A stretch of DNA of 64,000 nt from Pomphorhynchus laevis (lineage: Eukaryota; Acanthocephala; Palaeacanthocephala; Echinorhynchida; Pomphorhynchidae): positions 232,681 through 296,680 of the forward strand of contig WNNJ02000980.1 in the NCBI GenBank assembly GCA_012934845.2. The letters are read 5' to 3'. Below, piece after piece: positions 52,086 through 62,637 of this stretch (positions are counted from its first letter, which is position 1; every line of letters begins with the position of its first letter). The notes under the pieces are model-generated. The model was given only the letters and a program-made list of their open reading frames with translations, had not been told where the DNA came from and did no database searches. A program made the translations under genes and the position numbers.

Positions 52086-52777
52086 TGTATTTTTTCGTTT
52101 TTTTTTGTTTTTTTTATTCGATGTGATGCTTCCTTACGAGTTTCAGCTCCCTTGGAAGTCGACATATAATAATATGCTAGTGCACTTTTTTTTCTCATTT
52201 TTTGATCAATTGTTCGAAAATAATGTAATGACTGAATTTTATATTTTATTGCTCGCGAAACATAGATGGCTGGACAAAAAATAAAGGCATTTATTATAAA
52301 AAAAAATTATTTCAATAGTATAAATTTATTTTTATAATATTTTGTTGATTCATATATTTAACTATTTTATGTATCATAATATATCATTATATATTATCAT
52401 TACCCTTAAAATTTCATTATTAATCGCATTATATTTAATAGTATATGGTAACCTAGAAAGTAACCTATACAGTAACCTATAACCGATATAGTAACCTTTC
52501 ACAACCTATCTCTCGGAAACCAGTCAAAAAAATTTTGGTTTCTAATAAACATACAATGTATCATCAAAACAAGTCTTGGTTGTTGAAACTCTTAGAATAA
52601 ATAACATACATTGGAGATAAAATAACATACACCCCTATTCTTCAATATTTCAAAGTATATAAACACACAATAAAACAACATACAATACAATCAATCCAGT
52701 TCCTGATCAATCCAGGATTACTTAAACGGAACAATATAATAACATACAAGCGAATACCTCGTTGTCTCACGATTACA

Positions 52778-53995
52778 ATGACCAAAAAATATAAGAAGGG
52801 CAGAATCAATAACTCATTATCTGACGACTGTTACAATCAGTTAGAAGTAGGCTGCGATGCGCCAAACTGTGATGTGTGGAGCATTGTCAAAGTCAAGAGT
52901 AAAGATCAGGCGATATATCACTTGCGATCATTCATGTGCGGCTTTTGCAGTGCTGATATACGAAGGGCTACGAGGAGTGAGCAAAACAAACCTACCGATG
53001 ATAATGATAATAACCAATGTACCAATTCATGTACAGACACCACAAAACAAGCCGATCAACTAGAGATCTCCCCTCACGTCCAGAGTAAAACACAACATGA
53101 TAATAGCCTTTCTGTGGCTTCAACGTTAACTCGAGTGTGGAAAAGGGGACATGCGAGGTCATATACGATTACTAAGATAGTTTCTGATGACGATTCGCAC
53201 ATCATTTCATCTACGCTAGAAAATTACTTGCCTCCTAAATCAGTAGTAAATGCCACAAGTTCCAACATTGAAGTTGAGCCTCAATGCCGGATGGGCGACA
53301 GTGTTTTACGGACTTCATTGAATTCAAAGCATGCTCTTATAAATGTTGCACCATGTGATAAGCCAATTATCGACAACAATGACACCAGTGTCCAAGCAAA
53401 TTCGTCGTCCAGCTTGTGCACGTCTTCAGACAACAGATCCCCAACCCATATAGCATCGAACTTTTCCCCTACAGAAAATAGTGAAGTTCGACATGCGAAG
53501 TCGGTTGAGATAACTCGGCATCATTATGACAGGTCATATAGCGTGTTATTCAGCGAACTTACTGAGTCCAATTCCGCAAACTCACAGGAACATATGGACC
53601 ATGACGTGTCTATTTTGCGTAAGGTATTATCCCATCTATTGCATGAAGGTGATGAAGAGTTAGCATCGTCTATACACGTGAAGAAGCTATTTCGGCTTGG
53701 TAAAAGAACACAGGAGAAACCAAGACTGTTGAAGGTGATATTGTCCTCTAGTGATCATGTGCGCATGTTGTTATCACGTGGATATCGTCTTAGGGGGTTG
53801 CCATTTCGTATCCTTCGTGACCTTTCGCCAGATGAGCGATTACAATTACGAAAAGCAAACATCGAATTGAGACACCGGCTTTCTCAAGGTGAGGCTAATA
53901 TATGCATACGGGATTTTCGGGTTGTCAAGTGGCGTCCTGTCGTACGTTGGAAACAGTTGGCTCCTTTAACTGTCGGGACCCCTGTTTCCATGTAA
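52778..53995 (+). CDS. CR1-type LINE ORF1 protein
   Basis: 405 residues. The N-terminal part has a Cys/His pattern (CDAPNC, YHLRSFMCGFCSADI) like a PHD-type finger. The C-terminal part has VKKLFRLGKRTQEKPRLLKV, LLSRGYRLRG, RDLSPDERLQLRKANIELR and ICIRDFRVVKWRP, the conserved RNA-binding region of CR1 ORF1. It overlaps ORF2 by up to 94 bases in another frame. Confidence 0.85.
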   Translation: MTKKYKKGRINNSLSDDCYNQLEVGCDAPNCDVWSIVKVKSKDQAIYHLRSFMCGFCSADIRRATRSEQNKPTDDNDNNQCTNSCTDTTKQADQLEISPHVQSKTQHDNSLSVASTLTRVWKRGHARSYTITKIVSDDDSHIISSTLENYLPPKSVVNATSSNIEVEPQCRMGDSVLRTSLNSKHALINVAPCDKPIIDNNDTSVQANSSSSLCTSSDNRSPTHIASNFSPTENSEVRHAKSVEITRHHYDRSYSVLFSELTESNSANSQEHMDHDVSILRKVLSHLLHEGDEELASSIHVKKLFRLGKRTQEKPRLLKVILSSSDHVRMLLSRGYRLRGLPFRILRDLSPDERLQLRKANIELRHRLSQGEANICIRDFRVVKWRPVVRWKQLAPLTVGTPVSM

Positions 53996-56883
53996 ATTCA
54001 GAGAACACTGACCATTCCTTAGGGTATCTGATTGTATTTGATAGACCGTGCCTTAGTAAAACCAAAAAGGATTCCAATGCAACTCGTTGCTATTTATCGG
54101 TAGGTTATTCAAATTTACGAAGTCTTCCTGCACAAATTGTAGAGCTTCGATACCTTGAGGTTAATGCGTATGATATATTCTGTGTTAGTGAGTCATGGCT
54201 ACATGAACACATCTTGGATGCCACTGTAAATATTCCAGGTTATCGTCTACTTCGAGGGGACAGGAGGTCCAGTATGCGAGGGGGCGGTGTTGCAGTGTAC
54301 GTTCGAGACCATTTGCTAATTTCTGGCATCGATCAAGTTTGTGATCCGCAAGGCTCGTTCGAGAGTATTACCTTTCATATTGGGTATGATCGTGTTGGTA
54401 TCAGTCTCTGCGTTGTATATCGCTCACCTTCTATGATCACTGATTGTAATCTTCTGAAGTCAGTATTGCGATCGATAAGTATCAGTTCTCATTTCCTTCT
54501 TCTAGGAGACTTCAACCTACCTAGATCAGATTGGCGGCAAACAATATTTGATGATGGCACCGTCGTAGAAAGAGAAATCTCCCACTTCCTCGCTGATGAA
54601 CTCTTACTAGTACAACACATTCAAGAGCCCACACGATTTTCTTCCCATAATAATGATACTATACTTGACTTGGTTTTTTCCAATCGTCTTGAAGACATAG
54701 CTCGAGTGGATTATCTTCCACCGATAGGTAACTCTGACCACTGCGTGCTTTCACTACAGGTCACCCCAAACTTTAAATTCCGCCATTTTACGGCTCCCAT
54801 CATAAAACGGGTTTGGTCAAAAGTGCTTGATGAGCAAATTTTATCTTTCTGTCAACGTCGTCCACTATCTTTAACAAATACTAAAGAAGTCTCACTTAAA
54901 GTGATTGGGGATTACCTTTTAGGTATTTCTGACATGCTTGCACCAAAGCGTATCATCTCGCCAAATACTAAATATCCTGTTTGGTTCGATAAGGACCTGA
55001 GATTGATGTTGCGAGTACGAAATCGTCTTTGGAAGTTATCTCGTTCGCTTCCGTATTACGCCAACATTTATAGGTATCTTAGGAACGTCTGTACTCGTAT
55101 GAAAACGTTAAAACGTGATAAATTCGAATCTACAATCATCAAGGAAGTTAATCGCAACCCCAAGCTATTTTGGTCATATGCTCGGCAAAACGGAACGCTC
55201 AACTCTGCAATCAAGCATGTGCACTCTGAATGTGGCTTGGTTACAAATGAAACTGATATAGCTGAGACCTTCGCATCCTCGTTCTCTTTATCCACTTTAC
55301 CACATTGCGATTATCATATGATATGGTACGGGTGCTCTATCCCTCCGCGTAATGAATCCCGGCCAATTTGCGTTACTGAAATTCAAGATTATCTCAATAA
55401 TATTCGTCCTTTTAGCGCAGCTGGCCCCGATGACATCTCCCCATACCTGCTCAAAGCTTTATCGAGTTACCTGGCACCATTCCTGACTATTATCTTTGAT
55501 AAAATTCTGGCCACTGGCAGTGTCCCAGAAGATTGGAAAACTGCAACCGTTGTTCCTATTCCCAAAAAAATTTTTGCATCATCCTGTGGTGATTATAGGC
55601 CAATAAGCTTAACCTCTTCTCTGTGCAAAGTTCTCGAACGCGCCATCAGCACTAGAGTCTACGATCATCTTGTCTCCCTTGGTATACTATCGTCCGCTCA
55701 ACATGGTTTTCGTCACTCCCGTTCTTGTTTGACGAACTTGCTTACCGCGCGCGAAACTTGGACCCAGTCGTTAAGTTTTGGTAGCTCACTCGATATAATC
55801 TTTATTGATTTTTCGAAAGCCTTCGATCGCGTCCCTCATGATGGGATGATTAGGTTGTTAGCACACTACGGAGTATCCTCCATGTTATGCAATTGGATTC
55901 GTGATTTTTTGGACGGGAGATCATTTTAGGTGAGGGTTGGCAATAGCATGTCTTCTACTAGGTTAGTTAAATCCGGAGTTCCGCAAGGTACAGTCCTTGG
56001 TCCCTTGCTTTTTATTATATTTCTCAATGATCTTCTGTTACGCATAAACAGTCCCTGCCTGGCATTCGCAGACGATGTGAAAGTGTGGTGCGATAGCATC
56101 TCAGATCCTGATGGCCGGCATCTACAACATGATCTCCAGACAATCTACGACTGGAGCAGTGCTACCGGTATGACCATAAATGTAGATAAGTGCGTTCATA
56201 TGAAACTCGGCAAATGTAAATCTGATCATGAATTCTATTTAGGATGTTATAAGCTTCACAACATTTCTGTTCATAGAGACCTAGGGATTATTTTGAATAA
56301 CGACCTTAAAACACGACCGAATACCGATTATATCTACGGTAAAGCCATGAAGGCCTTGTATTGTATTAAGAACACATTTAGTAAGCTGCATCCAAAATTA
56401 TTTAAGCATCTCTACTGTGCGTTAGTCCGTCCGCATGTGAAATACTGCATCGCATCAACTTTTCCATCCACCAAGGCTGAGATGAAAAAGACCGAGTCGA
56501 TTCTACGTAGAGGAACCAAACTTTGCATTACATCTCTTTATTCTTACAATGAGCGCCTAGCTTGCTTAAAAATGCCTTCAACGGCCCAGAGGCTACTATA
56601 TTTAGATCTTGTAGCGATGTGGCATTTGGTTCGTGGAAAAGAGGGGTTCCCATCCAATTCGATAAAATTGAGAAATTCGCGTCGCAGAGGTCACTCCCTT
56701 ACGTTATTTAAATTCCCCCATGGCAAAATAAGGAGTGTGAGTAGGCTTTCCCACCGCGCATTGAATGTTTGGAATTCGCTGCCTGAAGACGTCGTCAATG
56801 CTACTAGCAATAGACACTTCAAGAAGATGCTGCTGAAGTGGATTGTGAACTCTAATTTGGATTCGTGGATGTATTTTAATTGA
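53902..56883 (+). CDS. CR1-type LINE ORF2: endonuclease plus reverse transcriptase, one in-frame stop
   Basis: Apurinic endonuclease: YSNLRSLPAQ, FCVSESWLH, GGVAVYV, VVYRSP, LLGDFNLPRSDW, DTILDLVFSN and NSDHCVL. RT: AAGPDDISPYLLK, DWKTATVVPIPKK, DYRPISLTSSLCKVLE, FIDFSKAFDRVPH (A), SGVPQGTVLGPLLFIIFLND (B), LAFADDVKVWCD (C), KCVHMKLG (D) and HRDLGIILNNDLK (E). The C-terminal tail has FSHRALNVWNSLP-type text. A TAG at 55927-55929 interrupts the frame in DGRSF|VRVGN, where the family has Gln (CAG to TAG); the same frame continues at 55930. The real start of ORF2 is uncertain. Confidence 0.88.
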
Positions 56884-57078
56884 TATTTTAAAATGTAATT
56901 TGTGAACAGTTGAAACAGCCATTTGCGGCTAGTAACTTGTACACTATAATAATAATAATAAAAACAACAAAACACATGTGAACTGGTTGAGATTACTCCT
57001 TAGCTACGTTGTTCTTGTTGGGTCGAGGAATAGGGGACGCAGTTATGTAAGACGAAAATTAATAACAAGAGATACGTC

Positions 57079-57175
57079 ATTAGAATGTATTTAGCCCCGC
57101 AGCTATGTTGGGTGGTAGGATAGGGGCCGAAACTTGATAACATAGCTGTTCCTTCTGATGACCTATAATACTTAT
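57079..57175 (+). ncRNA. Conserved pseudoknot-type RNA, diverged copy iii
   Basis: GATACGT/ATGTATT hairpin, GCCCC (57094-57098), CAGCTATG (57100-57107), GGGGC(C) (57123-57128), GAAAC (57129-57133), CATAGCTG (57141-57148). Compared with copies i and ii, the second pair of the CTGCTATG/CATAGCAG stem is swapped from T-A to A-T, preserving pairing. Confidence 0.55.
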
Positions 57176-57209
57176 TGTGACGTATCGTATATTATTTATT
57201 TAATCATCC

Positions 57210-58950
57210 TAGACCGATACTGTTTTTGACGTTTCCATCACATCAACACCAGACTTCGCATATTATAATCCCGTTCTGGAACCTTCTCTTACACACACTC
57301 CTTGTTCATCTTACGATAAAACTGCCATTCATTTTAATCATCCTAGCAAGACAAACGATAAAGCTGTTCATATCATACATCCTATTTCCTATACCTCCCT
57401 CTATCTAAATACACCTAATACTTCTTTTTTCGCTTCACGTACTACTTACTCTACCTCCCCCGTATCAATTCTCAAAAAATAATATACTTCCGTCAAAATC
57501 ATCTACAGTAACATCTCCGAACAACAGATTCAACAATACACTTCTGTCACACATGCTCCAACTTATCTTCATTATCCATCTATCATTCCCACTTCTATCT
57601 AATCTTCTGCCTCTACTCCTACCAGCTCTGTTCATCCACCACATCCATATAACCGTTTTCCTTCGCGCGATCGTTGTATTATCATATTTAACTTAAAGCT
57701 TCCCGAATCTGTTTTTCCACAATCTCGCTTCAATGATTATGTATTTGCTTTCAGGTCTCTCCTAGCAATTATTCTTCCTGATGAAAATACATCCCTCTTA
57801 CATAATATCGCTCATGTATCATTGATCTGTTTATACAAATCCACTAAATCCAATCATCTCAGAATCCCACTCCTAAAAGTCGTATTACGACATAGTTCAA
57901 ATGCTTCGTTGGTACTCTACCAACGTTTAAAACTTGTTACCACTGCATCTAATAGTCGTATCTATCCCGACCGATCACTTATAATATTGCTCAACTCAAT
58001 TTAGCTCATATCGAGAAAAATCGACTTAAAACAAACGGCGAGTCATCCTTATCAATCCATCAAATCAACAGGAATTTTCACGTCGAGCACATAAGGCATA
58101 AAATCCGATAGCGTCCAGTTTCTCCCCTGTCTTCTTTGCTAGTTGATCTAGCCCCTGAGCATACTTTTCGTATTAGCATTTTCAACACTCGCTCCATTCT
58201 TCATAAAGCTGATCTGCTCATTAATATCTTCGATCAATTATCTATCGATATTATTTGGATTACCGAATCCTGGCATTCTCACTCTGACGACCTTGCTATT
58301 CGTTGTCTATGTCGCTCTGGTCGTTCTCTAGTGAAATCAGATCATCCAATTGTCTCTCCCACATCTACTGCTTCTAACAATGACGGTATTGTTGCCATTG
58401 CTCGTCACCCAACGTCTCTGCGTAAAATAAACGGTAGCAACCATTACAATTCGTTCGAATTACTCATATGCAGATAATCAACTCCTTTCCCTATGGAACT
58501 TGTATTGTATACTGTCCAGGCTCAGGCGCTCCTTAGGTATGTTCTTAAACGACTCTGCAGATCTTCTTTCTCACTGTTCATTGTCTTATACTCCTTATTT
58601 TGTTCTCGGTGACTTTAACATTCGTCGTGATCGTCAAGCTAACTCTGACTCTATCACTCTAAGTAACTTTTTTTCTGATTTTAACTTTAATTACTTTACA
58701 CAAGCCCCACATATATTCTCGGCAGTGCTCTGGACATCATTGCTGTTCCCAAATGCTTCAATAAATATACCTCCTTGTCAATTATTGATACTGGTTTTTC
58801 CGAACATTTCCTTATCACTCTTACACTTACTCGCTCCCATTCCCATCCTTCTCCGCCTCCAACATGAACCACTCCAAGTCGACCTTGAAAACCTCTCCTA
58901 TACTCTGTTATGCCTTACTCAATTCTTCACTATTTAAGCTTCCACTTATA
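57210..58950 (+). mobile_element. Decayed LINE: ORF1 remnant and endonuclease
   Basis: 57690-58080 has an ORF1-like stretch (ILPDENTSLLHNIAHVSLIC, HLRIPLLKVVLRHSSNASLV). Then come the endonuclease motifs FRISIFNTRSILHKADLLIN, IIWITESWHSHSDDL (58150-58290), FVLGDFNIRRDRQ (58600) and a DHFLITL-like end (58800). The RT is missing. C-rich plus strand unlike its neighbours. Many breaks. Confidence 0.65.
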
Positions 58951-58965
58951 TATATGTGGTACATA

Positions 58966-59003
58966 TACACCCTAGGGTGTATTCCATACACCCTAGGGTG
59001 TAT
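58966..59003. repeat. Two copies of a 16-bp perfect palindrome
   Basis: TACACCCTAGGGTGTA occurs twice, separated by 6 bases. Confidence 0.85.
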
Positions 59004-59250
59004 GGAATTGGATATCATGAAGGAAGGATTCTGTAGCTGGTTTTCAATGCGAAAGTCACCTCGTGTGACCTAGCAACTATTCGTTACATAAATAAGAATC
59101 CATCAAAGGATCACCAGTCCCGATTCCAATCGATCTTCATGATCTCAAACGGTAAAATCTATAATAAGCATGCCAGAGAAGCATCTCGGACAATGCAGTT
59201 TCTGGATATCATGATGGAAGGTTTCATATACTGTGTGAAATCTGGTAATC

Positions 59251-59437
59251 CTGGATTCGTAGCCTAGCAGTCAAGAGCGCAAGCCAAGTACGGAGAGCGA
59301 CAGCTCGAATCTCGGATAAGTCAAATTTCAAAAGGCGAAGAGTTGGTAGTCAGCCTTCTGACGAGCCCGGGGCTACCAACATGTGGCAAAAAGCGGGCGA
59401 AACGAAAACGGTTGTGGCAATGGCGCCGTTAGTAGTC
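59251..59437 (+). mobile_element. tRNA-derived SINE carrying a hammerhead motif
   Basis: TAGCCTAGCAGTCAAGAGCG fits a Pol III box A and CAGCTCGAATCTCGG a box B, spaced as in a tRNA. A tail with a hammerhead core follows at 59351-59425. It resembles the organisation of schistosome S-alpha SINE-like repeats, which pair a Pol III promoter with a hammerhead. Confidence 0.6.
59351..59425 (+). ncRNA. Hammerhead ribozyme motif in SINE
   Basis: CTGACGA (core intact), stem II GCCCG/CGGGC (one bulge) around a 25-base loop, then GAAACG. Stem III and stem I are only weakly pairable, so activity is not assured. Confidence 0.6.
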
Positions 59438-59539
59438 AGGGTGTATGGAATTGAATATCATGAAGGAAGGATTCTGTAGCTGGTTTTCAATGCGAAAGTC
59501 ACCTCGTGTGACCTAGCAACTATTCGTTATATATATATA

Positions 59540-59815
59540 TATTGAATATTATTATCAAATCGAACTCGAGAGCCCATTGAGGCTGCTTTCAAATAAATCG
59601 TTAAACAAATCAAATCAAGAATCGAGTAACAGCAGCGATTTTTCTTTTATAGCACAATACAAGAGCTAAGCTTTCGGCGTAAAAGCCTTCTTCAGAGTCT
59701 GAAAATAAAACAATACTTGTCAAATAATGGGAATACAATTTCAATCAATGTAGGGTGAAAAATACAATGTGATTATATATTAAAAAATAGTAAAGCGAAA
59801 TGTATTGCTGGGGCA
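59540..59815 (-). repeat. PLE 3' terminal repeat (pLTR), intact hammerhead
   Basis: Nearly identical to 62362-62637, at an offset of about 2822 bp. Its outer end abuts a short TA tract (59527-59540). Confidence 0.9.
59663..59700 (-). ncRNA. Hammerhead ribozyme, 3' copy
   Basis: Minus strand CTGAAGA, stem II GGC-TTTTAC-GCC, GAAAGCTT; core intact. Same motif as 18232-18268. Confidence 0.75.
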
Positions 59816-62434
59816 CTAAGGTATATGGCAATCATGATTAGCATTTAATTGTGTATCGCTCATTAATTGGGCGATCCAATACTTCTCTCTTGCTTTTCTT
59901 TGCCAATCATTTTTGAAATCAGATTCAACAATTGTTACAGACATTCGGTGTTGCGGGTTATCGATGCAGTGTTGTGCTGCGCCATCTCTATTGCCCCGTT
60001 TTGCGCGTATGTCACATCTTCTTATATTCATTCGAATATTTAAGGCGTTCGATGTCTCTCCCACGTAACAACATGGGCAGTTTGAGCACATGCATACGTA
60101 CACCGAGTTCTTTGTTTTGCATGAAGCTTTGCATCGGGTATTGTACGTTAGTCCAGTTACCGGACTGCTAAACATTCTTCCGACTGCAACATATTCACAG
60201 CACTTGCAGCGCTTATCCCCACATCTTTGCATTCCTTCCGATATTTTCAGCTTGTTTGTGAACAGTAAACGCCGTAGGGATTTACCACTTTTGTAGGCGA
60301 CTTTAATCTTGACACCTGTTCCGCATATGGAATTACATGCGTTTAAGGCAGTCGTTAGATCCCGCTCAAGAGACAGTAGGGCTGGGTGAGTGTCAACTAC
60401 TATATAGGGGATTTTGTCCTGGCCTTTGATCCTCACCTTTTTAGTCAAAAGGATGTCCCTATCCATACAACAAACCTCAGCCAATTGTCTTTTAATTAGC
60501 TTTAAATGGTATCCTCTACACTCAAATTCTTTAGACATGGTTATGGCGGCCTCTGTGAATATCCTTGCTGTCGAGCATATTTTCTTAGCTCTGATCAGTT
60601 CGTTTCTGATGATTAAACGTTTAATCCTTGGATGATGAGCACTCCTGGCATGTACCAGAGATCTAATTCCTTTGAACTTTCGGTGCATTGACGTTAACCA
60701 TCCTGATACCGGGTCTTTCCTTAGCTCCACATCCAAAAAGTTAAGATTGTCTTGCATTCTATCAGACCGAGTGAACCTTAGCTCCGAAAATGCATTTAGA
60801 TTGGATAAGAACGATTCAAAATCATCTTCACCATGGTCCCATACACCGAATATGTCGTCCACATAACGAATCCAAATGGAGGGTTTCAGATGACGACTAT
60901 TTATATATCTCTGTTCGATGTCGGCTACGTAAAGGCCTGCATAAGTTGGCCCTATAGGGCTTCCCATAGCAGTGCCACGTTTTTGCAGGTACAATTTACC
61001 CTCGAACTCAAAGGTGTTGGATTCCATCGTAAGACGCAATAGTGTACTGAGGTGTTCAACTTCAGACTGACAGCATCCGTGTGTTTCTAAGATACGCGCT
61101 ACCGCGGCGATCCCGTTATTTGTTTCTATTGCGGTAAATAACGACTCTACATCCAATGTGAATAGTATGCTTGAGGGTTTGATGTGAGCTTTGCTATCCT
61201 CGAATTTTCTGATGAAATCGTCCGTGCTTTCAATAAATGATTGCGCTTTCTTCAGGATAGGGTAGAGTTTATTATGTAGGTGACGGGCCAATTTCTCAGT
61301 AGCAGTACCGCAGTTTCGAATTATTGGGCGGCCAGGGCACGGGTTTACATTTTTGTGTATCTTTGGGAGTAGGTACATGTGCCCAGGTATTGGTCTTGTT
61401 ACGGTGAGATTGTTTCTAAGGGGCTTGTCTTTTATAAGGGTAGCTATAACAGTTTCAACCTCTTTAACGATGCCTGAGTGGTCCGCAAGTTCAATCGCTT
61501 CATATGCATCACTTGACAGTTGGCGCATCCCCTCTTGTATGTATTGTTGCGTACCCCAAATAACTGTCTTGCTCCCTTTATCAGCGGGTAGAATCTTTAT
61601 ATCAGTATTCGCGTTTAGCTCTTTCAAGGCGTTTTTAAGCGTTTTATTTATATTTGTTTGACTTCGTGTGTTGGGTGTTAGGGTAACGTATTTTTGAATA
61701 TCAGCATGGTTCGAAATTAATTCAAAACATTTAATTGATGTGCCATCATTAGGAAGATTCTCAACTGCACGATGAATTGATCCCTTTATGTTACGAATTA
61801 ACGGATAGCGTTCAAATTCCCTTGGTGCTGGTACAAATGACAGGCCAAGTGACAACAGCTCTTTTTGTTTGTCCGATAATGTAACCGTTGACAAGTTGAC
61901 AACATTGCTTTCAACTGCATCCAGTACGACGTTGTTCAATTGTTTATAGTCTGATCGGTGTCTATATCTCCTGCAATGCCGAAGAGGGTAGAAGTGCAGT
62001 TCCTCAGTTGTTACTCTTCGACCTATACATCGACTCAGCTTTCTGGTTTTGCATTCGAGCAGTCGATTAAGTATACCTTTGTCGACAAAACCATCGTTAA
62101 AATTATATGCCAATGAGTAAAATTCCCACAGAATTCTAGTTAATTTGATTTCGGCATCATCGAGAACTTGTTTCCATCTGGAGAGTAATGTGTCCATTCT
62201 TTTGGCTGGTATTAGATTGCGGTTAACCTGCATAGACTTTTTTATTTTCAATCCTTTTGTGTGAATCCCATTTTTGATACAAAATGACAAGTATCGTGCG
62301 TGTGCTAATGATTTCGTTCGCTGTGTTGTTTGCGAGGTCGGTTGTTCGACACTTTCGAAATATTGAATATTATTATCAAATCGAACTCGAGAGCCCATTG
62401 AGGCTGCTTTCAAATAAATCGTTAAACAAATCAA
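59816..62434 (-). CDS. Intact Penelope-like protein: RT plus GIY-YIG endonuclease, 872 codons
   Basis: Single uninterrupted ORF. A likely start is M13 (MGSRVRF), though the frame is open from 62434, inside the 5' terminal repeat. N-terminal GLKIKKSMQVNRNLIP; ILPADKGSKTVIW near residue 300; YLLPKIHKNVNPCPGRPII near 365; motif A TLDVESLFTAI at 426-436; motif B RGTAMGSPIGPTYAGLYVA at about 486; motif C WIRYVDDIFGVW with YVDD at 524-527; NFLDVELRK; RGYHLKLIKRQL; CGDKRCKCCEYV; and GIY-YIG at about 773-872 (SVYVCMC, CCYVGETSNALNIRMN). PLEs copy themselves by target-primed reverse transcription. All catalytic residues I can check are present, so this looks like a young, possibly competent copy. Confidence 0.95.
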   Translation of the reverse strand: MICLTIYLKAASMGSRVRFDNNIQYFESVEQPTSQTTQRTKSLAHARYLSFCIKNGIHTKGLKIKKSMQVNRNLIPAKRMDTLLSRWKQVLDDAEIKLTRILWEFYSLAYNFNDGFVDKGILNRLLECKTRKLSRCIGRRVTTEELHFYPLRHCRRYRHRSDYKQLNNVVLDAVESNVVNLSTVTLSDKQKELLSLGLSFVPAPREFERYPLIRNIKGSIHRAVENLPNDGTSIKCFELISNHADIQKYVTLTPNTRSQTNINKTLKNALKELNANTDIKILPADKGSKTVIWGTQQYIQEGMRQLSSDAYEAIELADHSGIVKEVETVIATLIKDKPLRNNLTVTRPIPGHMYLLPKIHKNVNPCPGRPIIRNCGTATEKLARHLHNKLYPILKKAQSFIESTDDFIRKFEDSKAHIKPSSILFTLDVESLFTAIETNNGIAAVARILETHGCCQSEVEHLSTLLRLTMESNTFEFEGKLYLQKRGTAMGSPIGPTYAGLYVADIEQRYINSRHLKPSIWIRYVDDIFGVWDHGEDDFESFLSNLNAFSELRFTRSDRMQDNLNFLDVELRKDPVSGWLTSMHRKFKGIRSLVHARSAHHPRIKRLIIRNELIRAKKICSTARIFTEAAITMSKEFECRGYHLKLIKRQLAEVCCMDRDILLTKKVRIKGQDKIPYIVVDTHPALLSLERDLTTALNACNSICGTGVKIKVAYKSGKSLRRLLFTNKLKISEGMQRCGDKRCKCCEYVAVGRMFSSPVTGLTYNTRCKASCKTKNSVYVCMCSNCPCCYVGETSNALNIRMNIRRCDIRAKRGNRDGAAQHCIDNPQHRMSVTIVESDFKNDWQRKAREKYWIAQLMSDTQLNANHDCHIP

Positions 62435-62637
62435 AACAAGAATCGAGTAACAGCAGCGATTTTTCTTTTATAGCACAATACAAGAGCTAAGCTTTCGGCG
62501 TAAAAGACTACTTCAGAGTCTGAAAATAAAACAATACTTGTCAAATAATGGGAATACAATTTCAATCAAATGTAGGGTGAAAAATACAATGTGATTATAT
62601 ATTAAAAAATAGTAAAGCGAAATGTATTGCTGGGGCA
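62362..62637 (-). repeat. PLE 5' terminal repeat, shared with the next unit
   Basis: Second copy of 59540-59815, serving as 3' end of the right unit and 5' end of the left unit. The hammerhead at 62484-62520 (minus) reads CTGAAGTAGTC...GCCGAAAGC: the last A pair of the core and stem II are altered, so it is probably inactive. Confidence 0.9.

Larger units (their letters stand above)
52600..56970 (+). mobile_element. Near-intact CR1-type LINE
   Basis: ORF1 and ORF2 in order, with an AAT-type microsatellite tail at 56947-56965 (ATAATAATAATAATAA) as in the CR1 group. The 5' boundary is not sharp. Only one disabling change was seen, a TAG in ORF2. Probably a recent insertion. Confidence 0.85.
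58995..59526 (+). repeat. Direct repeats of about 85 bp flanking a SINE
   Basis: GGGTGTATGGAATTGGATAT to GTGACCTAGCAACTATTCGT at 58995-59079 recurs at 59439-59524. Between them are a longer continuation (related to 33771-33871) and the SINE at 59251-59437. The right copy runs into the TA tract and the PLE. Confidence 0.8.

Noticed and set aside
59932-60171. Plus-strand frames across 59.9-63.9 kb
   Set aside because: Antisense shadows of the PLE ORF; they recur identically in the second tandem copy.
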